From Chara braunii (taxonomy: Eukaryota > Streptophyta > Charophyceae > Charales > Characeae): a stretch of 37,933 nt of DNA. Position numbers and translations under genes: made by a program. The stretch covers positions 1,861,060 through 1,898,992 of the forward strand of contig BFEA01000112.1 of assembly GCA_003427395.1 (NCBI GenBank). Direction: 5' to 3'. Positions 1 to 8,745 of the stretch are shown piece after piece; position 1 is the stretch's first letter; each line of letters opens with the position of its first letter. Below the pieces are notes generated by a model, which saw nothing but the letters and a program-made list of their open reading frames with translations, did not search any database and was not told where the DNA came from.

Positions 1-637
1 CATCAGGAGGCTGAACCCTCAACAGTCTGCAGAATCCCCTAACTGATTACACTGTAAGTGATAATCCACCTTAACCCCGGTTGTGGTTAAGCATCAACGA
101 CTGCCCGACAACTGATACCCTGAGGCGGGCACCAACCACTTCCCTCAAGGTACCTGTGGCAAAAGTCGAAGCAGACTATCACTCACCCACACCAGATGGA
201 AAACTCTACAGACTATATATATATAATTTTATTTTTTTTGCAGGGTGCCGACGACCCCCGACCGGTAGGTGCCAACCAGTCAAAGGTCGCCGACCGTCGG
301 GGTATGCAACACTGACCACAACAGAAATAAGGTGGCCAGGAATCCCTCCAAAAACAACCCGGAGGACTGCGGCCATTACCCCTACCCTTCCGCTTGTGCT
401 GGAAACCGGGTCCAGCAGCCCAATTCAAATGGTACTCCCCAAAGAATGCGAAAACAGGACAAACACATAAGAAAACAGCGAAAAAGAAGCAGAATCTATC
501 CTTTTCTAACCTATCTTTATTAAGACTTCTTTCTCACCCACTGCCGGGAGCCTTACCCAGTTTCGCTTCGTAATAGCCACAGAAAAATAAACACTCTCCT
601 CTTCTTCTACCTGTTTTTTTTTGCTATCTAAAACCCC
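1..637. other. Intergenic stretch without recognised gene
   Basis: No supported gene. The open frames here (for example 81-470 on the plus strand) overlap each other on both strands, show no recognisable domain and have no repeat or motif support. The stretch holds an AT run near 216-240 and pyrimidine-rich DNA near 595-620. Confidence 0.6.
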
Positions 638-654
638 AAAACCCTAAACCCTAA
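638..654 (+). repeat. Short telomere-like CCCTAAA run
   Basis: Two consecutive CCCTAAA-type units (aaaccctaaaccctaa) match the plant telomeric heptamer and the promoter telo-box AAACCCTAA. Two units are too few to call an interstitial telomere. A similar single unit occurs near 13671. Confidence 0.4.
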
Positions 655-680
655 TCTCTTTCCACGACTGAAATGTGATC

Positions 681-798
681 CTACCATCTTCCCCCGAATA
701 CAACGTACATCGTACGGTCACTATAGCTGTATCTAGACTGAAAGATGCCTCACATACAGCTATAATGACCGTACATTGTATTCGGGGGAAGAAGGTAG
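681..798. mobile_element. Foldback MITE, family M1, copy 1
   Basis: The two ends are inverted copies of each other. The left arm starts ctaccatcttcccccgaata, and the reverse complement of the right arm starts ctaccttcttcccccgaata. Homology continues through GGTCA-TATAGCTGTAT to a short centre, tctagactgaaagatgcc. The left arm carries a small extra duplication near gtacatc. There is no coding capacity. The flanks allow a TA target duplication, as in Tc1/mariner-type MITEs, but this is not proven. A second copy lies at 37519-37629 and a single arm at 28208-28230, so this is a dispersed family. Confidence 0.75.
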
Positions 799-1194
799 TT
801 CCTTCTTTGATTGCTATCTTGCCCTGGCCAAGAACCCTGCGTTCGAACCGACCTCTGACCTCTTCCATTGCGCTTGAAGGTCCGTCCGCAGGAGGGTTTT
901 CAGAGTATCTCTGCCTCCGTGGGGGTTTTAAGAAAATGTCTGCCTTCGTGGGCACATGCATCTGCATTTTCTCTATCGAATCCGGACATCTTCTCGTCCA
1001 GGATCGTCCAAAGAACATGCTGTCTCAATAGCTGAAAAGGGTTCTTCTCAAATACTGACCACGGACCAGGTAATCCCATGCGCCGTAAAAGGGGGACCGG
1101 TCCTTCCGGAAACAAGGCTTCGGTAATCTGACCCCGCAGACCCTTGACTGCATGCCAGATTTTTACTATTATTATTATGATTTTTTTCAGTGAT
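799..1194. other. Intergenic stretch without recognised gene
   Basis: Nothing supported. The frames 644-1018 (minus) and 675-1031 (plus) run through the foldback arms and mirror each other, as palindromic DNA produces. Confidence 0.5.
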
Positions 1195-1402
1195 CCTTCC
1201 TAGTAAGCGTGAGTCATCAGATCGCACTGATTACGTCCCTGCCCTTTGTACACACCACCCGTCACTCCTACCGATTGAATTGGTCCGGTGAAGTGTCTGT
1301 ATCGCTGGGATCTCAGCGGCGGTTTGCCGCTGCGGATGCTGTGAGAAGTTTCACTGAACCTTGTCATTTAGAGGAAGGAGAAGTGGTAACAAGGTTACTG
1401 TA
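1195..1402 (+). pseudogene. Fragment of 18S rRNA gene, 3' end (decayed)
   Basis: About 200 bases match the 3' end of eukaryotic small-subunit rRNA in order: cctagtaagcg, gagtcatcag, gattacgtccctgccctttg, tacacacc, ctcctaccgattgaat, ggtccggtgaagtgt, tttagaggaaggagaag, gtaacaaggtt. The copy is degraded. It has one extra T after gattgaat and many differences at positions that are CpG in functional genes, such as accAcccgtcActcc for the usual accgcccgtcgctcc. Homology stops shortly after gtaacaaggtt, just before the 18S 3' end, and no ITS or 5.8S follows. It is a dispersed rDNA fragment and not a working rRNA gene. Confidence 0.88.
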
Positions 1403-1438
1403 TGCCAAATTTGTTCTGCACCCGGGCAAGCGAGCAGG

Positions 1439-1515
1439 CAGTGAATAATTACCGTCTCTTGTTCTTTTCCCGTGCACACCACGCAGTGAATTACCGTCTC
1501 TCATTCTTTTCCCGT
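1439..1515 (+). repeat. Two-copy tandem repeat, about 45-bp spacing
   Basis: The phrase cagtgaat-(aat)-taccgtctct followed by ttcttttcccgt occurs at 1439-1473 and again at 1484-1515 with small changes. There is no coding or structural interpretation. Confidence 0.6.
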
Positions 1516-1713
1516 TCATTTTAGCCGTTCCTGTGCTGCTGGCTCCTCCGTTTGTTGAGCCAGAAGTCTGTGACGATTGATCTTCCACGTGGCAGTACCA
1601 GCTAAAAGCCTAAAAGTGCATTTGATTTCGGTTCCTACGAATATAGACTGTGAGAGCATGGCCTATTGATCCTGTAGAGTTGCAGGACTCGAAGCTAGAG
1701 GTGTCGGAGAAGG

Positions 1714-1740
1714 TTTTTTTTTTTTTGGGGGGGGGGGGGG
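1714..1740 (+). repeat. T13-G14 homopolymer junction
   Basis: Thirteen T residues (1714-1726) run directly into fourteen G residues (1727-1740). This is low-complexity sequence where length calls are unreliable. Confidence 0.85.
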
Positions 1741-1762
1741 ATAATTTGCAAAATACCCCCAT

Positions 1763-2104
1763 AAGTTGAGATATATGCCAAAATGCCCCTAAAAGATGTG
1801 GGTAGAGCGGAATGCCTCTCGGACACAAAAAATATTTTGTGAAATACCCCTAGCGCCGGTTGGACCACCATCTTTGCAATATACCCCTACCGGGTATCGT
1901 CCAACTTTGCGAAATGCCCCAGTACTTGCCAACTTTTCCTAGGCGCCATTGCAAATGGCCAAGGCCCAAACGGGGAGGTCCAGATTGCAAAGTTGCACAC
2001 ATGCCTGACAGGGGCACAACACAAAGATTTCGGCCCAAAAGGGCATTCTGCTCTACCCACATCTTTCAGCGGCATTTCGGCATATATCTCAAGATTCTCA
2101 ACTT
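1763..2104. mobile_element. Foldback element with about 90-bp inverted arms
   Basis: The left arm begins aagttgagatatatgcc. The reverse complement of the right arm begins aagttgag, has a short extra segment, then gatatatgcc. Both arms then share gatgtgggtagagc and gaatgcc. Arms span roughly 1763-1855 and 2015-2104. The left half also carries a short recurring motif close to TTTGCAAAATACCCC near 1747, 1837, 1872 and 1905. There is no transposase frame, so this is a non-autonomous MITE or foldback. The overlapping open frames here (1850-2062, 1860-2243) are side products of the palindrome. Confidence 0.7.
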
Positions 2105-2438
2105 TGGTCGGAGAAGTTACTACAGAGATAACTGGCTAAAGAAAAAAGAGCATGGAGTTTCTTGGACTGTGACCTGTGCTGGGGATTGTACTTGGCACAT
2201 GCACACATGCACAGATGACACACCCTATTGTGAACGCGTCTGATATCCAAGCACTCGTGAGATGTGATGAGATGTGCACAAATGCGACACGTCGAACATA
2301 ATGTACATAATGACCTCTAGAGACTCTTGAATGAACTCCAATGGCAGGCCTGTTTTTCTTTCCAAGTCCTGCAGCTGGGACAGCTGGGAAGGGCCTTGGC
2401 CTGAGGAGAGACCAAGGCCACTCGTTTTGGGGGTCTGG
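2105..2438. other. Host flank of the solo LTR, no gene recognised
   Basis: No recognisable gene. Minus-strand frames 2136-2492 and 2225-2557 run across the LTR border and show no known domain. This is the left flank of the family-B solo LTR and was contiguous with 12401 onward before that insertion. Confidence 0.5.
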
Positions 2439-2443
2439 CCGAC
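2439..2443. repeat. Left target-site duplication of solo LTR-B (CCGAC)
   Basis: CCGAC directly precedes the LTR end at 2444. The identical pentamer occupies 12396-12400, directly after the other LTR end. A 5-bp duplication is normal for Ty3/gypsy integrases. Confidence 0.85.
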
Positions 2444-2591
2444 TGACACATGCCCAGTTGGGCGATGTATATATATAGCCAAGGATCCGCAATGTGATGA
2501 AAAGGACTGAATGGACAATGCAGTGTTGTGGAATCTCAACAAGCAGTGGAGTGTCACACCGCCCCTAGGACAGACAAAAATGGCACATAAT
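2444..2591 (-). repeat. Solo LTR, family B, 3' part (split by element A)
   Basis: On the minus strand this is the 3' end of an LTR whose rest lies at 11261-12395. It matches the reverse complement of 33365-33510, the end of the complete family-B LTR. Shared phrases include tgcccagtt, ggatccgcaatgtgat, aaggactgaatggacaatgc and ggaatctcaacaagca. The outer end tgacacatgccc corresponds to tgttatatgccc in the other copy. No primer-binding site follows it, and CCGAC flanks both outer ends, so it is a solo LTR left by LTR-LTR recombination. Confidence 0.85.
2588..2591. repeat. Target-site duplication of element A (TAAT), left copy
   Basis: TAAT precedes the LTR terminus TGTTACG. The same TAAT occupies 11257-11260 after the opposite terminus. 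If the terminal A is shared, the match can be read as 5 bp (ATAAT). Confidence 0.8.
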
Positions 2592-3803
2592 TGTTACGAA
2601 CATGATTGTTCGTTAAATTTTTGTCAACGCTCACTCACAGGAACTCCCGTACACGCCCATACATGCACAGAAGGAAGGGGAGCGGTAGTGGAGTGTCACA
2701 CCGCCCAACCAAAGGAACGCAGCGAAAGACTCAGAAGAGTGAAGTGACAGAATACACAATACAGTGGATTCTCTCCACAGAAGGCCCAACAATCATTCAT
2801 AGAAGACAACCGAGAGATCACAGCCAGAAATCATTGAAGAGATGACAACTCAGACACAGTATTAAAACTGTTTATTAAACTCAGAACATTGTTCCACTGA
2901 ATAACCTCAGAACCCTGTTGCACTACCCTCAGAAGGGTAGCGCCTCAACCCACACATTCTGAATAGCTAAAAATAGCACCAGAACCCCAGGTAACACCCA
3001 GCGCCACCCTGACATCCAACTCAGTGGCCTGCGCCAGTATGAAACAGGCTCCCAGGGCCAATCGCCACTCAGATGATGAAGAAGAAGCCCAGCGCCAACA
3101 GTCTCTGATGAAGATGACGTCCAGACGATGATAATCTCCGAGAAGATGCAGCTATGGCTGCATCGCTCCTGGGACCCTACTCCCGGGGAGGGTCAGCAGT
3201 GCACCACGTGCTCCAACGCATCAGACCTCTACTAGCCCAGACCGCTTTGACTCCCAGAGAGTCAGAGCAGACATCATTGACCCCAGTCTGGTCAGCGCTC
3301 TGAAGGTTCGGCTATGTCCACTGTCTCTCACGCCTCAATCAGACACCACGACCTGATGCTGCGTGCGCAACGACTTCCACCACGAAGTATTAACTGCCAA
3401 AAGCCCTGGACCGATGCTCTCAACCTATCTATACTCTACCCTGGCCTAGACTCGACCTAGACCGAACTGACTAACCGACCGGTACCGTTTCTATTTCGGC
3501 CCCTTGGGCCTCTCCCTACCCGGCTATAGGCTATAGGACCGTCTATCAGCATAGGCCCTTAGGGCCTGTCTGTCCTAGGGGTAGCCCGGGTCTGCTATTC
3601 GCAATTAGGGTAGGTGTAGGAAATTCGAGTTAGTAATGGGCCTATATTTTCCCATATTTATAGATATCTCCCTCACAAATTTTCCTTACAGGTAGGTCTC
3701 TCGGTTAGCCCTCAGCCAAAAAAAATTATGAATCTATCCCTACCTATGGTACAGCCTCGTCAGAGAGAGGCTACAGGCAACCTGGAACCAGCAAGTCATT
3801 GCA
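2592..3803 (-). repeat. Element A 3' LTR
   Basis: Direct-repeat partner of 10102-11256. Matching phrases include tgtcaacgctcactcacagg, cgcccatacatgcacagaag, gtgtcacaccgccca and aatacacaatacagtgg. Minus-strand AATAAA lies at 2871-2876, about 930 bases into the LTR, as expected of a poly(A) signal. Minus-strand TATAAAT lies at 3656-3662, about 145 bases into the LTR, and is a candidate TATA box. This LTR has extra bases near 2932 and a 42-bp block at 3656-3697 that its partner lacks. Confidence 0.92.
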
Positions 3804-3822
3804 GACCTACCCTCCCCCGGAG
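3804..3822 (-). other. Polypurine tract of element A
   Basis: On the minus strand CTCCGGGGGAGGGTAGGTC directly precedes the TGCAATGAC start of the 3' LTR. A purine-rich run at this spot primes plus-strand DNA synthesis in LTR retrotransposons. Confidence 0.75.
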
Positions 3823-3836
3823 CGAGGACCTCCGAG

Positions 3837-4346
3837 CTAGGGGCGTAGGTGTGCAGAGCGTCGAAGGGATTCCCCCCTCTGCGCCGCCTCGTATTTGAGG
3901 ATAATGGACTTTGCTGTTTTCAGAAGTTCCTTGCGAGTAAACCAACGGTCCTTTGTATGGCGCTGGTATAGAAACTTCACAAGGTACTCCTTATCTGGGC
4001 CTGTCCCATACTCGTCCTCCACTGATTCCACCTCATATCCCTTCCCAGGAATCGGGGGACCAAACTGAGGAGGCCTGTTTGGAAATGCATCAGTTGGGGT
4101 GAATGGTAACAACTTAGATGCATGGAAGACAGGGTAGGTTTGTAGATGCAGGGGGACATCCACATGATAGGATGGTCCGAAAGGATCCGCTCCCACTGTA
4201 TCTAAAACCTGCCATGGACCCATGTAACGCGGCAACAACTTGGGCGAAATGTCCTCTTCCTGAGATAACTCAGAACTGAGAACCCAGACCCAGTCACCAG
4301 TGCGAATGGGGGATGGGCGACGATGCTTGTTAGCCTGCTGAATCAT
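3837..4346 (-). pseudogene. pol: Element A integrase C-terminal domain plus chromodomain
   Basis: A 169-residue frame carrying the end of the Pol polyprotein. GDWVWV (about residues 17-22), PKLLPRYMGPW (35-45) and YPVFHASKL (71-79) are the usual GPY/F-type DNA-binding region of Ty3/gypsy integrases. A chromodomain follows, from YEVESV (about 104) through YLVKF (121-125) and DRWFTRKELL to KYE (about 151). Chromodomains fused to integrase define chromoviruses and in known members steer integration toward marked chromatin. The frame is open to its natural stop next to the polypurine tract but is separated from the integrase core at 4479-4931 by frame disruption. The first Met is not the natural start. 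Confidence 0.9.
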
Positions 4347-4478
4347 AGCATTTTGGGCCTTAAGCAGGTTATCTTTGGCTCGTTCGATATCCCTCTCGTA
4401 CTGTTTGGTGAACCCAGGCGTCAGTCTGGGGGTAGCCTTGTCGATGATATCATCGAGAGGCTGCCGTGGTTCACGACC

Positions 4479-4931
4479 CTAGTGCAACCGATAGGGGGTG
4501 AACCCTGTGGAAGAGTGTACCGACGTATTGTACACTAGTTGTGCCCGTCCTAGATGGAGATCCCAATCTTGTTGATCAGGGCTGATCACAGAACACAGCA
4601 ACTCGAAAAGGATCTGGTTCATCACTTCAGCTTGCCCATGAGCTTGAGGATGACGACCAGATGTCATGTCCAACCTAGAATGAAGGTAGTCCTTACAATA
4701 GGACTGCCACTCGTTGCTGCAGAAACGCGGATCTCTATCACTTACAATAGAGGTGGGTGGCCCATGGTGTATGACCCACCTGTCAGCAAAGACCGCCTGT
4801 ACGGCCGAAACTCTGGCTTCCTCTGGCAGCGAGATGAACTCTGCATATTTAGAAAACCGGTCCACACATACCATTACCTGACGCATACCGCGAGGAGTAG
4901 TCCTCCCTAGGTCAGTGAAATCAATAGACAC
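4479..4931 (-). pseudogene. pol: Element A integrase catalytic core
   Basis: A 150-residue stretch of the integrase core, which inserts the DNA copy into the host chromosome. The expected acidic residues are visible: Asp in MSIDF (residue 4), Asp in SIVSDRD (65) and Glu in HPQAHGQAE (102), the D,D,E arrangement of retroviral-type integrases. VDRFSKYAEF follows the first Asp, as in other Ty3/gypsy elements. The zinc-binding region lies just upstream at 4932-5149 but in a broken frame. Downstream the frame ends at a stop near 4479 before the chromodomain part. Confidence 0.9.
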
Positions 4932-5149
4932 TTACTGTGCAGGTGCATCAGGAATGGGGAGTGGCTGCAGTAGGCCAAGGGGAGGTCGGCGAACGACCTT
5001 ATTCCTTTGGCACAACGCACAGGTCTCAACATAGTGCAGCAGATCACTCCTCATCTCTGGCCAGAAGAACCGCTACGACAGGGCTGATAACGATTTTAGG
5101 GCCCCAAAGTGGCCGCGGGCATCATGCCACTCAGACATCACGAGTGTTC
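4932..5149 (-). pseudogene. pol: Element A integrase zinc-binding region, frameshifted
   Basis: Pieces of the His-His-Cys-Cys domain can be read on the minus strand in more than one frame: WHDARGHFGA near 5104-5135, then WPEMRSDLLH and ETCALCQRNK in the direction of 4990. This is the usual position between RNase H and the integrase core. At least one frameshift lies between the His pair and the Cys pair, so no continuous protein is encoded. Confidence 0.75.
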
Positions 5150-5935
5150 TCAGCTGGCGGTCCTGAGGGATGCACAGACGTTCCTCTCCTCTGCTGCAAG
5201 TATACAGCAAATCTGAAACCAGAGTGTCTCCTGGTTCAAATGCAGGATCAGTCTGCAGATTCCGAACAATAGAGCTGAAAATCGGGTCCTGTGGCAGTAA
5301 CTGGCAATGGTCTGACGGGTACTCTCCCCAAAGGTATGAGTAGAGGAGATCAAATACAGAGCGTCAGGCCTACGAGAAAGGGCGTATGCTACACGACTGT
5401 AGCAACCCTTCTTGTGTTTCAGTTCAAAGTCAAAGAGATCAATGAACTGAATATAGCGAGCAAGCTTGTCATTCAGTTCCCCTTGGGTCTTCATCCACTG
5501 TAAGGTGGAGTGATATGAATAGATCTTGAAGTGCCTGCCCATGAGGAAATGTTTCCAATGCTTGAGCGCTGACACTAGAGCATACAACTCTTTCTCGTAT
5601 GTAGAGTCCTGCAACTTCTGAACTTTGATCTTCTTACTCATGTACTCCACTGGCTGCAGACCATGCCCACTGTCCTGCTGAAGTACCGCCCCAACCCCAT
5701 ACTGGCCAGCATCAGTTGTTAGTACGAAGGGCAAAGTAGGGTCAGGTAACTTCAGAACAGGTGCACGCATCAAGGCCTCCTTGAGGCGTGTAAAAGCCTG
5801 TTGACAGTCTGATGTCCAAAGAAAGTGGGTGTCCTTCTTTGTGAGGTCAGTCAGGGGTGTAGCAATAGCAAAAAAGTTATTGACGAACTTTTTGTAGTAG
5901 GAGTCAAGACCCAAGAATGACCGGACATCACGCAT
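5150..5935 (-). pseudogene. pol: Element A RT connection and RNase H
   Basis: A 261-residue frame. It opens with the end of RT (RDVRSFLGLDSYYKKFV), followed by the RNase H domain that removes the RNA template strand. Visible features are VLTTDAG (Asp 75), YMSKKI, YEKELYALVSALKHW (Glu 116) and ALSRRPD. Two catalytic acidic positions are altered. The usual TDH is SYH (Tyr 141), and the Asp before ALSRR is Tyr (VAYALSRR, residue 184). Each is explained by one GAT/GAC to TAT/TAC change. The RNase H would therefore be inactive even if translated. The frame begins just after two stops at 5942-5950. Confidence 0.9.
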
Positions 5936-5941
5936 TGTGGT

Positions 5942-6650
5942 AGGCTATGGCTAGTCCTGAATCGCAGCAACCTTAGTTGCTTTAGGAGCCAGCCCTTCCC
6001 CGGAGATTACATGTCCTAGATAAGTCACAGAAGTCACTCCAAAGGAGGATTTTTCCCTGTTGATCTTATACTGGGCCTCATGTAGTGCCTGGAGAACAAA
6101 AGCCAGATGTTGTGCATGCTCCTCGACAGATCGACTGGATACCAGGATATCATCCAGGTACACAACTACAAATCGGTCCAGGTAAGGCCTGAGTATGCGA
6201 TGCATCTCTGTCTTGAATGTGCCAAGGGCATTGCAGAGACCGAAAGGCATGACCTGATACTCATAAGTACCATATCTGGTCTTGAAGGCAGTCTTGTGGA
6301 CATCGCCTTCAACCATCTCAATCTGGTGGTAGCCAGATTTGAGATCGATCTTGCTGAAAATCGTGCAACCCTGCACCATGTCCAACAGATCATCAATCTT
6401 AGGAAGGGGCTCTGTCGACTTCCTAGTGATTTTGTTGAGACCCTATAATCTACACACATTCTGAACTCTCTATTTCCCTTTGGAACAAAGAGAACTGGAG
6501 CCCCAAATTCAGAAGTGCTCGGTCTGATCCAGCCCTTGCTGGTCAGGGTCTCAAGCTGTCTCATGAGCTCATCGAGTTCAGCAGGTGACATCCTGTAGAT
6601 ACAACCCTTGGGAGGGACCGAATCTGGCAGGAGCTCAATCCAAAGTCATT
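5942..6650 (-). pseudogene. pol: Element A reverse transcriptase
   Basis: The RT domain that copies the element RNA into DNA, read in two overlapping minus-strand frames. The upstream part has PPKGCIYRMSPAELDEL, KGWIRPSTSEFGAPVLFVP and FRMCVDYR (frame 6166-6591 and just above it). After a frameshift near 6440 the second part has FSKIDLKSGYHQI, KTAFKTRYGTYEYQVMPFGL and the catalytic YLDD (6146-6160). The YLGHVISGEG motif ends this part, and in-frame TAG codons near 5942-5950 fall where a DWP-type motif normally stands. All the main RT blocks are recognisable, but the copy cannot make a continuous enzyme. Confidence 0.92.
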
Positions 6651-7015
6651 GGTTTATCATAGAGACGATTTCGGGCAAAAGAAATTCCCATGGTGTGACG
6701 GTCCGTGTGTACAAGGCCTGAGTACATATTCACTGCGGCATGCTGATCCTGCCTATGAACAAGTCCAGTCGGCTCCTGCATCAGGCTTGGAAACCGGTCC
6801 AAAACCTACTGAATCGGTGGGGGACACAGAGCAGCATCCACACCAGTCTGTTTCACGCATGCGACAAACAGATGTGTGTGGGTCGTCTGGCGAGAGAGCT
6901 GAAAGAACTCATGTGCTCTCAGGCAATAGCAACTGCTGACTGCGTGGTACTCATCACCCAATATACAAGGCTGATAGTCCCCTCTACAGTCTGAAAGCTC
7001 AACCCTAGGGATCTG
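6651..7015 (-). pseudogene. pol: Element A protease-RT linker, decayed
   Basis: Spacer between the protease and RT parts of the same polyprotein. No recognisable motif remains in a continuous frame. The plus-strand frames 6649-6939 and 6740-6994 are antisense shadows. Confidence 0.5.
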
Positions 7016-7438
7016 TCAGTCGATCCTAGGGTTAATGGCCTCAAGCCACTGCATGGAGAAGACAAGATCAAAAGGCACATTGGGGAAAACATAGAAGTTC
7101 AGGCCTTGCCTGACCTTCTCCTGCCTGTCAAAGATCACCGGTAGGCCCTTGACAGCAGTAGTAATCCGGACTGTGGAAGAGTCCCCAATACAGACTTCCA
7201 ATGGCTGCAGCAACTTCACCAGTCTCCCATCCAAATGCAGCTTGCTGACAGCCTTGGGAGAGATGAAGTTTCGCGTAGCACCACAGTCTAAAAGGCTTTT
7301 GATCCTGGCTCCCAGGATGGAGGGTCGCAGCAAGATGAGGTCTGATTTATGCTTTTTCTTTTCCTGCAAAAACAGGAAAATATCTGCAAAAGTCTGACAG
7401 TCATCTTCCGGCCACGTCTCATCTAGGTCAGGGTCCAT
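7016..7438 (-). pseudogene. pol: Element A aspartic protease
   Basis: A 140-residue frame with the retropepsin-like protease that cleaves Gag-Pol. LLDCGATRNFISPKAV holds the catalytic Asp, but the usual DSG or DTG triplet reads DCG. The second family motif, normally FDLVLGMQWL, reads FDLVFSMQWL. Both differences look like point decay. The N-terminal residues (MDPDLDETWPEDD) belong to the Gag-protease junction. The chosen ATG is only the first Met of the open frame. Confidence 0.85.
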
Positions 7439-7605
7439 GTAAGTAAAGGATCATGACACAACAACTCCAACAGAGTTAGTGAGGGTAGATGCAAATTCAG
7501 ACTCAGCAGAATCTGAATCCGCACAAGTGGAGGGAGTTGCCAACTCCACTTCCCTCTGCTGGTCTAGTTTTTTGAACTAGATCCAGGCTTGCGAGGCATA
7601 TGGGG

Positions 7606-7644
7606 ACAGTCTTTCAGAAAATGGTCCCCCTCGCAGCGAAAACA
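7606..7644 (-). pseudogene. gag: Element A gag zinc knuckle
   Basis: On the minus strand the short segment reads CFRCEGDHFLKDC, a nucleocapsid zinc knuckle that binds the element RNA. The spacing is C-x2-C-x3-H-x4-C, one residue shorter between the second Cys and the His than the canonical x4. It lies between the basic gag tail (7765 onward) and the protease, as expected. Confidence 0.8.
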
Positions 7645-7764
7645 CACCTCACGGTCCTTCCTCCTCTGCCACTGCCCCTCCTGGATCCTGAGCGCTTTCC
7701 AGGGACGGGTGGAAGGATCCATGGGGTTGACTGACCAATGAACGTCTCGTGGTAAGTTAGGACT

Positions 7765-8222
7765 CTAGGCCCGACGGGAAGTGGCATGTCCCTTCCCTTT
7801 TCCCTTTTGGCTGGCTGAGCTCTTGATGCTGCTGTTACCAAACTTTCCTTTAAACATTGCAGCAAGATTCTCAACCAGGGCAAGAACGGTTGGCTCAACT
7901 ACTGTTGCTCCCTGTTTGCAAACTGGTGTCGCAGGGCCTGCAGCAACCCTTCCACCTTCAGCTGTTGTGCCCATTTGTCCATGGGCAGATTTTGTTTCGC
8001 TGCAGAGGATGTGCACCATTTCAGTGCAGTCCTCTCCAATCGCCCCAGAATCGTTCCTACCTTTGTTACCTCTAGACAAACGAAGCTGCCCAGGTACGCC
8101 TTCATCGCAGTAACCCAGTCTGAAACGTCCACCTTGGGGTCTTCCCCAAAATACATAGGAGGTGGCGTCAGTTTGGGCTGCCGCTGATCAGATGTGCCAG
8201 AGGGAGCAGAGGTAGTGGACAC
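7765..8222 (-). pseudogene. gag: Element A gag capsid and basic tail, two frames
   Basis: The capsid-type part of Gag, which forms the particle, is read in frame 7899-8222: PKLTPPPMYFGEDPKVDVSDW is the typical start of a retrotransposon gag domain, followed by TAMKAYL. After a frameshift the frame 7765-8079 continues with EPTVLALVENLAAMF and a Lys/Gly-rich tail (QKGKGKGHATSRRA) that would bind RNA. A stop ends that frame before the zinc knuckle at 7606-7644. The capsid core between the two parts looks shortened, so the order and length of missing sequence are uncertain. Confidence 0.75.
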
Positions 8223-8312
8223 ATGGGAACCAGCAGGTGAAGCTGGTCGACTGTGGGATGGTGAACCAGGTTTTGGGATAGGTTGGAGAGGTTGGGGAGG
8301 AGGAACAGGAAG

Positions 8313-8745
8313 TTACAGATGTTGCAGAATTTTGTTAACACTCGTTGTCAGGGACTCAAGGTCTGCTGCCAATTTATCAACCTTACACTCGATGGCAGAC
8401 CCTTGGCTCTCGAGCGCGAGTATCCGTTGGTCCCAGTTAGAGAAGTAGGACCTGTTGAGAGTGTCTGTCAGCAGCACTAACTCAGCAGTGTCCTTACTAT
8501 ACTGACTGGAAGTTCCGCTGACCACAACCTTCTCTACTTCTTTGCGCATCTGTGTCCTCCTCTCCTCATTCCTGCTAGCCTCTTGAGCTTCCTTCATCTC
8601 CTGCTTCAACCGCTGGATATGAGCCTCTGCCTTTAGGCGGGCTTCTTCCCGCTTCAAGCAGGGCCTGTTCCAGGGGGGAGAGAGGAGTTGGAGGAGGGTT
8701 AGAAGAAGGTTCTCCTTCCTCAACCTTCGTCTTTTCGTCAGCCAT
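8313..8745 (-). pseudogene. gag: Element A gag N-terminus, coiled coil
   Basis: A likely natural start is the ATG at 8743-8745, giving MADEKTKVEEGEPSSNPPP, followed by LSPLEQALL. After a frameshift near 8660 the frame 8313-8723 continues with KREEARLKAEAHIQRLKQEM and a long charged, coiled-coil-like segment (EAQEASRNEERRTQMRKEV), then LNRSYFSNWDQRILALE. Charged coiled-coil N-termini are common in this group of gag proteins and also occur in C, D and B of this window. Confidence 0.75.

Noticed and set aside
638-654. Interstitial telomere array
   Set aside because: Only two heptamer units.
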